Assembly: GCA_963639765.1 (NCBI GenBank)
Contig: CAVHXA010000001.1
Span: 1-64,000, forward strand
Source: CAVHXA01 sp963639765
GTDB lineage: Bacteria > Bacillota > Clostridia > Oscillospirales > Oscillospiraceae
DNA: 64,000 nucleotides
Reading direction: 5' to 3'
Both the position numbers and the translations under genes were made by a program. This document shows, piece by piece, positions 17,692 to 26,455 of the stretch. A model generated the notes under the pieces. It made no database searches. It was not told where the DNA came from and saw only the letters and a program-made list of their open reading frames with translations. The number at the start of each line of letters is the position of its first letter. The first letter of the stretch is position 1.

Positions 17692-20108
17692 TCACTCAGG
17701 ATCTGCCTTTTTTCCTGACGCAAGACCTGCCACCGTATCGATGGCCGTTTGGATAGACAGCGGCTTGGCGATATGCGCATCCATGCCGGCCTCTCTGGCA
17801 CGAAGCCGATCATCTGAAAAGGCGTTGGCTGTCATTGCAATAATGGGTACAGCTGCAGCATCGGATCGCGGCAGGGCCCGAATACACCCTGTTGCTTCAT
17901 AGCCATCCATCACGGGCATCATGATATCCATCAGAATGGCGTCGAAACTTCCCGGTGGGGAGGCTTCATACAGCTCAACAGCCTCGAGGCCGTTCCAGGC
18001 CCGGGTAATAACTGCACCGCTGTCTTCGAGAAGAAAGCTTGCGATTTCCATGTTCAGCTCATTGTCTTCTACCAGCAGAATGTGCATACCCGAAACCGTG
18101 GCTCTTGCAGCTTCGCCGTTTTTCGGCGCATCGGTCCGCATATCGGAGTCGATCTGCAGCGGAAGGGTAACGGTGAAGGTTGTGCCCTGATCTTTCTTGC
18201 TCTCTACCGAGATGGTTCCGCCCATACGATCAACAATCTTTTTTTGCAATGGACATGCCCAGACCCGTTCCGCTGCTTGGCTGCGGTGTGGAGTGTTCAC
18301 GTGCAAACGAGTCAAACACGTGATCGATAAATTCCGGACCAATACCGATACCGGTATCGCGGCAGCGAAACTCCAGTGTGGCGGTATTGTCTTCGTCGCG
18401 CAGCTCCTGGCAGGTCAGGTAGATCTCGCCGTTGTCACGGTTGTATTTCACGGCATTGCCGAGAATATTGAGCAGTACGCGCTTGATGTGGACAGGGCTG
18501 CCGACAAAGCAGTGGTGCGCAAGGCCGAGCTGCGAATAGGTGACCGAAATTCCACGGGCCATGGCCTGTGTTTCTGTGGCAGCAAGAATATCCTGCAGCA
18601 CTACAGTCAGATCAAAGCAGACATTTTCGAATGTGAGTGCACCAGACTCAAGCTTGCTCATGTCGAGTACCTCGTTGATGAGTGTAAGCAGCAGCTCGGT
18701 AGATCTGCGGACACGATTGCGGCAGTATTCCTGCTTGGACAGGTCATCGGAAAAGTGATCGGCAATGTCGAGCATACCCAGAATGCCGTTGATGGGTGTT
18801 CGAATATCGTGGCTCATGCGCTGCAAAAACTCGGTTTTAGCGTTGTTTGCTGACTCGGCCTGCTGCTTGGCCTCGATGAGCTGCTTTTGGTGGGCTTCTT
18901 CTTTTCGACGGATTTCACGCTCCTGCGTAAGGTGCTCCTCAATGATGGCATCGATATCCTGAAAGGCGGCAATAATGCAGCCGTCGGTATCCGTGCGACT
19001 GAGCTTGAACTGGTAGTTGCTGATCACACCATTGTGCAGCACACGATAGTTGCCGATGTATTCGTCCTGCCGTAAAAATACCTCACGCAGATTCTGCACG
19101 CTCAGCGACCGGCTGAGCGACGCACGGTCGTCGGGTGTACGTCCTCTTCGATCCAGACATTCATCAGACCCTCATACGGAAACGGGCGATGGTTGTTTTT
19201 GTCGAGCCGACCGTTTACAAAGCGGTCTTCTAGTTTGAGAATGCGGGCGGTGCCGCGATGGAGGTTTACGAAGTAGACATTTTCAAAGTTGCGTGACAAA
19301 GCCTCAAGTACGGAGTAGTTTTTGTCCTCATCCATGGCTTCTATGACAAAAATGACATACTGCGCGTCGCCGTCCTGTACGGTATCCTCCTTGATAAAGC
19401 GGAGCTTGCACCAGCCGGATCGCCTTCCGAGAATGTCCATGGTGATGTGGTTGGTATCCCGCATACGCTGCGGCAATGTGGAAATATCCACAAAATCCAG
19501 CGCCGCTTTGCAGTAGGCCTCGTCTGCCAGCCCATCCATGATGCTGCGGATGTTGATATCAAAGCGATTGCAGTCCGGAATGAGATATTGTCGGCTGTCC
19601 TCGAGGTTTTTGATTATATAAAAGGTTTTGGTGGTGAGGTTTACGCGATACATCAGCAAATACAGGCCAGCAACAGCGCTATAGGCACGCAGAAGTCCCT
19701 CGGTGTGTTTTTTGTTCTGGCTTGACAGAAAGGGTCGATATTGCAAAAGGCCGCCAGAAGACAAAGCGGCTCGTTTTCGTGCGAAATACGGATATAGCTG
19801 GCACTGTAGAAATGCGTGCCGCTCCCGTCTTTTGATCGATAACTGATTTCGAGCTGCTTTGCTCCGGTCGAAAAATACTCCAGCAGATGTGCTTTTCCCA
19901 GCATCTGCAGGAAATAATCAACATCCTCGGGATGAATCTGCCCGTGTGCAAAGGTTGACAGCATCTGCGAATAGGTGAAGTCTCTTGTCGGTTCGACAAG
20001 CTGGCCTCTGACCTTCAGCGCCTCGCCTCTGTCCTGATCCGGGCTGACCGTATACACGTCGAGGTAGTTGGCGGTAAGTGCTGCAAGCATGTTTGTGTAG
20101 TCTGTCAT
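17692..20108 (-). pseudogene. Hybrid sensor histidine kinase/response regulator, broken by three indels
   Basis: Four consecutive minus-strand reading frames together make one protein of about 805 residues: N-terminal PAS-like sensor regions, HisKA (FLQRMSHDIRTPINGILGM), HATPase (ending SSGTGLGMSIAKK) and a C-terminal receiver (ILLVEDNELNMEIASFLLED with DAILMDIMMPVMDGYEA). Frame breaks: about 19708-19713, a T6 run where one more T restores frame; about 19133-19135, a G3 run in the HPDDR PAS motif, one base short; 18239-18245, a T7 run, one base too many within AKKIVDRMGG. All three are in homopolymers. Either decay or sequencing error; no other gene in the window shows such errors. Start ATG preceded by GGAGG. 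Confidence 0.85.
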
Positions 20109-20212
20109 CTGTTTTCTGTCCTCCGCAATCGGCAAAAATCATCCGTTTATTTTATGTGCATGCGCGGCATAGTGAAAGTCTCATATCCCGTGGGTCTGTT
20201 GATGGCTTTCTC

Positions 20213-20241
20213 TTGTCAGCCAGGCTCAGGTTTGTTATACT
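20213..20241 (+). promoter_or_regulatory. Promoter of the DEAD-box helicase gene
   Basis: -35 TTGTCA (20213-20218), 17-nt spacer, -10 TATACT (20236-20241). It predicts a leader of about 260 nt that contains repeat sequence. The stretch 20109-20508 holds no convincing gene, although GGAGGGG precedes an ATG at 20252. Confidence 0.7.
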
Positions 20242-20255
20242 GGAGGGGAAAATGT

Positions 20256-20327
20256 ATGGGCAAACCCGCACCATCCGGCAGCTGGATCCGGTTAGGAATT
20301 CCACATCACGGATTTGTTGCGATAATG
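20256..20327 (+). repeat. Possible short TIR repeat in the helicase leader
   Basis: Begins GGCAAACCCGCACCATCC and ends ATTTGTTGCGATAATGCC, imperfect versions of the dispersed terminal repeats, about 72 bp apart. Weaker than the other copies. Confidence 0.3.
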
Positions 20328-20350
20328 CCGGATTTCTTTGTGTATTTCAA

Positions 20351-20488
20351 GGCAGCACCGCAGCATCCGTCAGGAGCGTTTATTGCCGAATCCGGAAAAG
20401 CCGCGGTCATACCATGTATTTGGCAAGGCAACGATGCGTTGACAGGAAAACCCGCAAAGCGGCGCGGGCACGATTGTGCGGTGCCGCC
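20351..20488 (+). repeat. Dispersed TIR repeat, copy 3, in the helicase leader
   Basis: 138 bp. Left end GGCAGCACCGCAGCATCC pairs with right end GATTGTGCGGTGCCGCC as a 12-bp stem with one mismatch. It contains TGGCAAGGCAACGAT and a small hairpin CAACG-ATG-CGTTG. The right end is 20 nt before the helicase start codon. Confidence 0.7.
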
Positions 20489-20508
20489 TATGATAAAGGA
20501 CGAACGAT

Positions 20509-21693
20509 ATGGACGAACAAACAACCTTTTCCGGGCTCGGTCTGTCTGAGCCGATTCTCAGAGCTCTTGAGCAAAACGGCTATGGATATCCGACCAGCAT
20601 TCAGGCTCAGGCCATTCCGCCCTTTCTGGCCTGGCAAGATGTTATCGCCAAGGCTCCAACCGGAACAGGAAAGACCTTTGCCTTTGGCATTCCGATGCTT
20701 GAGCATATCGATGCGGACAGCGATACGCTTCAGGGACTGATTCTGGCCCCCACACGGGAGCTTGCTCTGCAAATTGGCGATGAGCTTCGTACCCTGACCG
20801 CTTTTCTGACGGGCGTACGCATTGCGGTGGTCTATGGCGGCTCTTCTATGGACAAGCAGGTTAGACAGCTGCAGAAAAAGCCGCAGCTTGTGGTTGCAAC
20901 TCCCGGCCGCCTTATGGATCATTACAGGCGCCGCAATCTGCAGCTGGACAAGGTCCTTACATGTGTGCTCGACGAGGCCGACCGCATGCTGGATATGGGT
21001 TTTTTCAAGGATGTAACCGGCATCCTTGACAAGCTCACCGGCAGACGAAATCTGGGTCTGTTTTCTGCAACAATTTCACAGGAGGTTATGACCGTAAGCT
21101 GGATGTATCAGCGCGACGAGACAGAAATCACTGTCCCGGCGGATCAGGACAACCGGCCGGACATCGACCAGTTTTGCCTTTCTGCTTCCGGCGCAGCCAA
21201 GGTTGAGTCTGTGCTGCACCTGATTTGCGTCGGCGGCTATGATCGTGTGATTCTATTCTGCAACACAAAAACCAGGTGTCAGAGTGTGTGCAGTGATCTG
21301 CGGCGGCAGAATATCGCGGTTGACTGCATCCATGGAGATATTCGTCAGGACAGGCGTGAAAAAGCCATGCGAGCCTTTCGTGATGGGCAGCTGCGCGTGC
21401 TTGTTGCTACTGATATTGCCTCTCGCGGCATTGATGTAGACAACGTGGATTGTGTAATCAACTATGACATTCCCGAAGAAAACGAATACTATCTGCACCG
21501 CATCGGACGCACCGGACGTGCCGGGAAAAAGGGCGTAGCCTACAGTCTAATCGGCAGCTTTGCAGAAAAAGCCAAGCTTGATGAAATTGCAAAATACTGC
21601 CGCTATACCATAACCCCCATGAAATTCAATGCGGACGGCTGCCTTGTCAGAGAAACCATGAAAACACCCGTTATCAAAAAGAAGTACAGATGA
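20509..21693 (+). CDS. DEAD-box ATP-dependent RNA helicase
   Basis: 394 aa, a core-only helicase. Q motif region with F7 and Q32 (TSIQAQAIPPFL), motif I APTGTGKT (49-56), Ia APTRELALQ, motif II DEAD within CVLDEADRML, motif III FSATIS (SAT), motif IV FCNTKTR, motif V ATDIASRGIDVDNV, motif VI HRIGRTGRAG. Unwinds short RNA duplexes; likely in ribosome assembly or RNA decay. No C-terminal RNA-binding extension. AAGGA precedes the ATG. The long leader carries a repeat element. The last codon overlaps the dprA-like start. Confidence 0.95.
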   Translation: MDEQTTFSGLGLSEPILRALEQNGYGYPTSIQAQAIPPFLAWQDVIAKAPTGTGKTFAFGIPMLEHIDADSDTLQGLILAPTRELALQIGDELRTLTAFLTGVRIAVVYGGSSMDKQVRQLQKKPQLVVATPGRLMDHYRRRNLQLDKVLTCVLDEADRMLDMGFFKDVTGILDKLTGRRNLGLFSATISQEVMTVSWMYQRDETEITVPADQDNRPDIDQFCLSASGAAKVESVLHLICVGGYDRVILFCNTKTRCQSVCSDLRRQNIAVDCIHGDIRQDRREKAMRAFRDGQLRVLVATDIASRGIDVDNVDCVINYDIPEENEYYLHRIGRTGRAGKKGVAYSLIGSFAEKAKLDEIAKYCRYTITPMKFNADGCLVRETMKTPVIKKKYR

Positions 21694-22592
21694 AGGAATA
21701 TTCCACACACGAACGCCGCATGCTGCTGCTGCGCAGTACGCTTGGAGACCAGCAATCCGCTCCTCTGAGCGAAACACAATACCAGAAGCTGCTGCCGCTG
21801 CTGCCGGACCTTTCCGACCATCCGACAGCAGACGAGCTGCAGGCCCTGGGCCTTGACGAACTTTTTTCTCTTCGGGTTGTCAATCTGCTGAGCCGTCAAA
21901 GGCAGCTTGACCGCTTCTTATCCGCCTGCCAAAGTCGCGGACTTCGTGTCCTTACCCGCATTTCTCCCGAGCTTCCGGAACGTCTTTGCGCACTGCGGCA
22001 GCGGGCCCCGGCTGTGGTGGTGCTGGCAGGCGACTGCAGCCTTTTACAGGGCCATACCATCGCGCTGACCGGCTCACGTGAACTGATGCCCAGCGGTGCG
22101 CAGTTTGCCCGAACGGTCGGACGGCTTTGTGCTGAGCAGGACTGTGTTCTGGTTACCGGCGGAGCTCCCGGTGCAGACCATGAAGCTATTCTCTCGTGCC
22201 TGATGTACGGCGGCCGCGTGGTAATTTTCCCGGCAAGGCCTCTTACTGAATTTTATGAGATCTATGAAGGATACATTCTTCGAGGGAACGTACTGCTTTG
22301 TGCAGAAGGCTCAGCCTCGGCTGCTTTTTCTTCTGCCCGCGCGGCAGCACGCAATCGTCTGATTTACCAGACTGCCGATCTCTCTTTTGTTGCGCAGGCC
22401 GCTCTGAAAACCGGCGGAACCTGGTCCGGTGCATCCGAGGCCCTGAAAAAGGGCGGGGCAATGCTGTATGTCAACCGCGACGGCGGCCCCGGCTGCCTGG
22501 AACTGGCCCGGCTGGGAGCAGCTGCAATATACACGCAGCAGCTGCACGAATATATCCGCAGAGTTGATGCACAGAAAGCTTTTGCGCGATGA
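21690..22592 (+). CDS. DprA/Smf-like DNA-processing protein
   Basis: 300 aa. Rossmann-like DprA core from about residue 85: RGLRVLTRISPELPERL, the GSR motif (128-130) and TGGAPGADHEAI (156-167), which corresponds to the SGGARGIDxxAH motif of classical DprA but with changed residues. The N-terminal helical region is short and there is no C-terminal winged helix. DprA loads RecA on incoming single-stranded DNA; this divergent copy may be a paralogue rather than the competence protein. ATGA overlap with the helicase indicates coupling. Confidence 0.8.
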   Translation: MKEYSTHERRMLLLRSTLGDQQSAPLSETQYQKLLPLLPDLSDHPTADELQALGLDELFSLRVVNLLSRQRQLDRFLSACQSRGLRVLTRISPELPERLCALRQRAPAVVVLAGDCSLLQGHTIALTGSRELMPSGAQFARTVGRLCAEQDCVLVTGGAPGADHEAILSCLMYGGRVVIFPARPLTEFYEIYEGYILRGNVLLCAEGSASAAFSSARAAARNRLIYQTADLSFVAQAALKTGGTWSGASEALKKGGAMLYVNRDGGPGCLELARLGAAAIYTQQLHEYIRRVDAQKAFAR

Positions 22593-22631
22593 CGACGAAG
22601 CAGTGGTATCCGGCAGAAGCATTCTGCTGCT

Positions 22632-23336
22632 TCAGCAGGCCTGCACAAGTCCGTGGAACAGGGCAAGCTGTGCAGGACTCTGATCCCAGAGAAATTCCGG
22701 ATGCCACTGAACACCCAGCACGAAGCGGTGCTGGGTGCTTTCTATGGCCTCAATAAGGCCATCCGGAGCCTGTGCGCTGACCGCAAGTCCCTGCCCGGGA
22801 CGGCACACCGCCTGGTGATGCATGGAGTTTACTGCCAGAAGTGTCTGCCCTGTCAGTCGATGCAGCCGTGTATTTGGGCGAACAGTGACCGGGTGGATCG
22901 GTGCGGTAAAAGGAATAATCTCCATCTGTGCATGGTTTATATGGCCGTGACACTGCGTCGGGATATCCTGATACAGGTCTCCACCCATGGCAACATTCAG
23001 CAGCTGGATTCCCCGACAGATCCCAAGAACAGGCTTGTCGAGATCCAGAACCCTGTGCAGCATAAAAAGCTCCTGGCTGTCGCGCGCCGGCAAAACAAAG
23101 CCACACTGCGGCAGGCGCTGCTGCCCAAACAGAGTCGGCTCGATATCCGGGCCGCCGGTAAAGACAAAACCGTCGCAGAGGCTGCACATCTGCAGCTGAT
23201 ATTCGCGCTCACCGCACAGGTGCAGCAGCACGGGGCTTCCCCCGGCTTTGACCACACCGTTCGGATAGCGAGGGTTGATCCACAGATTTTGTGACTGGCG
23301 ATCAAACAGAGGCAAAATGCCGATTAAGGGTCGCAT
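22632..23336 (-). CDS. Class I glutamine amidotransferase-like / C26 gamma-glutamyl hydrolase (PuuD-like)
   Basis: 234 aa. Nucleophile elbow GICRGIQLLN with C107, catalytic His/Glu in QWHPE (H212, E214), and the family stretch FTGGPDIEP. It hydrolyses gamma-glutamyl amide bonds. It closes a run of genes with transglutaminase-like and circularly permuted ATP-grasp proteins, 25 nt after the former, so its substrate may be a peptide made or cut by those partners rather than gamma-glutamyl-GABA. Confidence 0.88.
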   Translation of the reverse strand: MRPLIGILPLFDRQSQNLWINPRYPNGVVKAGGSPVLLHLCGEREYQLQMCSLCDGFVFTGGPDIEPTLFGQQRLPQCGFVLPARDSQELFMLHRVLDLDKPVLGICRGIQLLNVAMGGDLYQDIPTQCHGHINHAQMEIIPFTAPIHPVTVRPNTRLHRLTGQTLLAVNSMHHQAVCRPGQGLAVSAQAPDGLIEAIESTQHRFVLGVQWHPEFLWDQSPAQLALFHGLVQAC

Positions 23337-23361
23337 GGCGATTCCTCGATTTCTTCGCCCG

Positions 23362-24162
23362 TCAGGCGTGCGGCACGGTGTCGCGGGCGGTAATGATATG
23401 GTCTGAAACCTTTACTGAAACCGTTTTTGCCACGTTGATGCGGTCCATGCCGTCGTAGCAATAGCGGTCTACCGGGCAGTCGGAATAGTCCAGGCCATGG
23501 GCAATTTTGAGATAGCCCTCTTCTGCACGATGGCCAAAGGTCGGGTCGAGTGCATACCAGGCGCTGTTGTAGTAGACCTCGGCCCAGATATGGCTGCGGG
23601 CCACACCGCGTGCCAAACCAATGACGTAGCGCGCCGGAATGCCATGCAGACGGCACAGGCTCAGAAAGACGTGAACGTAGTCGCGTGAGACCCCGCATCC
23701 AAGATGAAAAGCCTCGGCTGCCGTAGTAGCTGTTGTGGTGGATCCGGGCTCATAGCGCAGGGCGTGACTGACAAACCCGCAAAGAGCTTCGGCTTTGGCC
23801 CATACTCCTTCGGGCAGATTCAGGTTGAGCTGCTTCATTTCGTTTGAAGGTTGGGTGAAGTCGGACGGGAACAGAAAAATGCGGTCCAGCGGCTCATGCA
23901 CAAGATAGCTGCTGCACAGCACAAAGCCTGTTGCCGTGAAACCAAATGCCGCATGGGCCTTGTCTACCGACCCGGAATACATCTCGTTTCCATAGGCATC
24001 GGTTACACGGGTCACGGCAGCAAAAGGAGTGAGCGTAAGTCTGTGGGCATAGGTACGCTGAAAGGCATAGGTCCCCGGCATGCACCGCAGCAGAAAGCTG
24101 TGGCTTCGCACAGGCTCATCGAATACCCAGTTTGCGCTGAAGGTAAAGGAATATTTTTTCAT
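23362..24162 (-). CDS. Transglutaminase-like protein with Ser in the usual Cys position
   Basis: 266 aa with an N-terminal beta-rich domain and a transglutaminase-core domain. The core is clear: CGVSRDYVHVFLSLCRLHGI, then SHIWAEVY with H191 and ALDPT with D206. In this family the nucleophile sits in a GVCxDxAH motif; here that position is S159 (GVSRD) and a Cys lies at 156. Either the cysteine has shifted or peptidase activity is lost. Nine nt downstream of the ATP-grasp gene. The family occurs with circularly permuted ATP-grasp proteins in predicted peptide-ligase operons. Confidence 0.85.
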   Translation of the reverse strand: MKKYSFTFSANWVFDEPVRSHSFLLRCMPGTYAFQRTYAHRLTLTPFAAVTRVTDAYGNEMYSGSVDKAHAAFGFTATGFVLCSSYLVHEPLDRIFLFPSDFTQPSNEMKQLNLNLPEGVWAKAEALCGFVSHALRYEPGSTTTATTAAEAFHLGCGVSRDYVHVFLSLCRLHGIPARYVIGLARGVARSHIWAEVYYNSAWYALDPTFGHRAEEGYLKIAHGLDYSDCPVDRYCYDGMDRINVAKTVSVKVSDHIITARDTVPHA

Positions 24163-24171
24163 AGCCCCTCC

Positions 24172-25440
24172 TTATTCTGACAACACCCAGGTATCCTGAA
24201 ACACCCGGGCCGTGAGGAAACGGGTTGCCCCGCCCATCCATACGCGCACGGAATCGGAGCATACGGTAAAGGCTCTGAAATAGCTGTGCGGGTCGCGGAC
24301 TGTTTCGCCCTGTTCACCCAGCCGTTCGGCAGACCGGGGCCGCATAACCTGCTGTGCCACGAAGCGCCGCGGATTACGTCGGATGGCATGGCGAAGCTCA
24401 TCCTGTTCGACCGGGCTCAGCTGTGCCGGTACGGTTACCCGTCCCCGACCCTCAGGAGTCACGTTGATGACAACCAGGCTGCGCAGCTCGTCTAAAATCT
24501 GTTCGCGGTCTTCTGCATTCCACGGCAGCAGAGTAGGTACGTTTGGCAGAACCGGTTCTTCGAGCAGATAGTAGCGAATCATGTGCGGGATGAAATAATA
24601 TAATCCCCGGTCACAGCCCACGCCGCAGCCCGGTGCATTGATAATTGCGACACGCCCTCTGCGATAAATCTCCATAAGGTGCGGCACACCCAGACTGGTT
24701 TCGGATTCGAAGCAAAGCGGGTCCAGAATGGCGTCCGGCTCAAGTCGGTGCACAACGGATACCTTTTGAAAGCCGCCCCGGTCCGAACCACGATAGTAAA
24801 CGGCATCATCCATCACGGTGAGCTCAGAAGGCTTTGCCACCACAGCCCCTGTCAGGTCTGCCAGATATCTTGCAGCAAAAGGGGTTTCGCCGCCGGACTG
24901 ATCGAGAATCGCAACAATGCCGTCGGAGCCGGTCTCAAGGCCCTGCTTCATGTCGGCGTACAGCTGAGCCAGCAGAATATCCAGTCCGCAGTTGTCACAA
25001 AGCGTGGGGACCTCGTATTGCTCCGGCACCTCACTGCGGCACAGCTTGCGTGCCAGATGCGGATAGATGCAGTCCGCCGGAGTCTGCAGATCATCCTCTA
25101 CCGCATACCAGCCGCCGTTTTCATCCTGCAGAAAATCCGTTGCCGAAAGATGTACGTACCTGCGTTTTACGGGACGAATTCCCAGGCAGGCCGTGCGAAA
25201 GGCCGGAGAGGAATAGACAAATTCTTCCGGGATAACCTCGTCGCGCAGAATCATGCGGTTTTCGTAGATGTCGTTTAAAAACAGATTTACGGCGTTGATT
25301 CGCTGAATCAGGGCCTTTTCGATCAGGGTGAAATCCGTACCGGGCAGCACCCTTGGGGTAGGATCAAACCGATCCCAGTCTGCCCCGCTTTTTTTGAGAT
25401 AATCATTTACACGTTTTCCTTGCCGATTCTGCTGGTCCAT
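24172..25440 (-). CDS. Circularly permuted ATP-grasp protein
   Basis: 422 aa. The N-terminus RVLPGTDFTLIEKALIQRINA with FLNDIYE and the central DYYRGSD-like and NAPGCGVGCDRGLYYFIPHM stretch match the circularly permuted ATP-grasp type 2 family (DUF404/DUF407). These proteins are predicted to form peptide bonds, using ATP, and usually occur with an alpha-E helical protein and a transglutaminase-like peptidase. No alpha-E gene is present here. Start at the ATG with AAAGGA 7 nt upstream rather than an earlier frame opening. Confidence 0.85.
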   Translation of the reverse strand: MDQQNRQGKRVNDYLKKSGADWDRFDPTPRVLPGTDFTLIEKALIQRINAVNLFLNDIYENRMILRDEVIPEEFVYSSPAFRTACLGIRPVKRRYVHLSATDFLQDENGGWYAVEDDLQTPADCIYPHLARKLCRSEVPEQYEVPTLCDNCGLDILLAQLYADMKQGLETGSDGIVAILDQSGGETPFAARYLADLTGAVVAKPSELTVMDDAVYYRGSDRGGFQKVSVVHRLEPDAILDPLCFESETSLGVPHLMEIYRRGRVAIINAPGCGVGCDRGLYYFIPHMIRYYLLEEPVLPNVPTLLPWNAEDREQILDELRSLVVINVTPEGRGRVTVPAQLSPVEQDELRHAIRRNPRRFVAQQVMRPRSAERLGEQGETVRDPHSYFRAFTVCSDSVRVWMGGATRFLTARVFQDTWVLSE

Positions 25441-25465
25441 GCTGCCGTCCTTTCTGAGCTGCTGC

Positions 25466-26455
25466 TCAGCCCTGCCGGGCCCTGCAGCGATTATCCTGCC
25501 CATAAAACGGGCAATAGCCGTATTCTCCGCGGATGCGGGAGAAGACGGGTGCGGAATACCGCCCGCTGATTTCTTCGAGTGTGAGGTTGGTGGAGATGAT
25601 AGTGGGGCCCGAGCGCATCAGCCGGGTATTTATGATGGTATATAGTGCGGAGATTACAAACTGGGTGGTCATTTCGGTTCCAAGATCGTCGAGTATGAGC
25701 AGATCACAGGCAAGGTATTTTTCGGTGCGGGAACGGTTTTCATCGGTTGCCGCGCCAAACTTTGCCGTCTCAAATTCGCCGAAGACGTTCACTGCGGTAT
25801 CGTAGATCACGCTCCAGCCTGATTCGGCAACCTTTCTGGCAATACAGGCCGAAAGAAACGTTTTGCCCAGTCCCGTGTCTCCTGAAAACAGCAGAGACCC
25901 GCTCTGCCGGCTGAATTCTGCCGCATATTGCTGGCAGCGGTTGAGAACGCGCTTCATGTGGTTATACGGGCTGTCGCCGCAGCGCTGGTCAAACTCCCGG
26001 CTGTAGCAGTCCAGCCGGAATGCCTCAAAACGGTCCGGGCCGGCATTGAGCAGATAGGACAGGTCTTTCCGCTGCTCCTGTCGGCAGAGCTCTTTGAGGC
26101 AGTCACACATTTCTGCTCCTATATAGCCCGTTCCTCCACAGTGCGCACACAATGGAGATACGTCGAGGCTGTCTGCTTCAAGGCCCATGCCATCCAGCAG
26201 CCACTCACGCTCGCGCTGCAGAGAAAGATTTTCCTGCTTCAGGTTTGCGATCGCCTCGGTTGGGTCCTGTCCGCTATGAAAGGCCACCGCTACCGCTCTG
26301 GCTGCGGTGCCGCGCAGCGTACGGTCTATTTCGCGCAGGCGGGGGTTTTTGGTATAGATTGCCTCATGTCTGGCCTCCTGTTCGGCTTCGTGCTCACGTC
26401 TGGCCCGGTCCAGCCGTTCCTGTGCGCGCAGAATCACTGCCCTGGTATATGCCAT
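25466..26455 (-). CDS. DnaC/DnaI-type helicase loader ATPase
   Basis: 329 aa. Basic helical N-terminus, a zinc-binding cluster C103-x2-C106...C117-x-C119, and an AAA+ domain with Walker A SGDTGLGKT (192-199), Walker B LLILDDLGTE and sensor 1 IISTNLTLEEI. It would load replicative helicase with DnaD-type partners. The ATG shares one base with the dnaD-like stop (TAATG), and GGAGG lies within the end of that gene. Confidence 0.93.
   Translation of the reverse strand: MAYTRAVILRAQERLDRARREHEAEQEARHEAIYTKNPRLREIDRTLRGTAARAVAVAFHSGQDPTEAIANLKQENLSLQREREWLLDGMGLEADSLDVSPLCAHCGGTGYIGAEMCDCLKELCRQEQRKDLSYLLNAGPDRFEAFRLDCYSREFDQRCGDSPYNHMKRVLNRCQQYAAEFSRQSGSLLFSGDTGLGKTFLSACIARKVAESGWSVIYDTAVNVFGEFETAKFGAATDENRSRTEKYLACDLLILDDLGTEMTTQFVISALYTIINTRLMRSGPTIISTNLTLEEISGRYSAPVFSRIRGEYGYCPFYGQDNRCRARQG

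Noticed and set aside
20252..20740. A leader protein starting at the ATG after GGAGGGG in the helicase leader
   Set aside because: The ribosome site is good, but the frame runs through the repeat and into the helicase gene in another frame and has no recognisable content.
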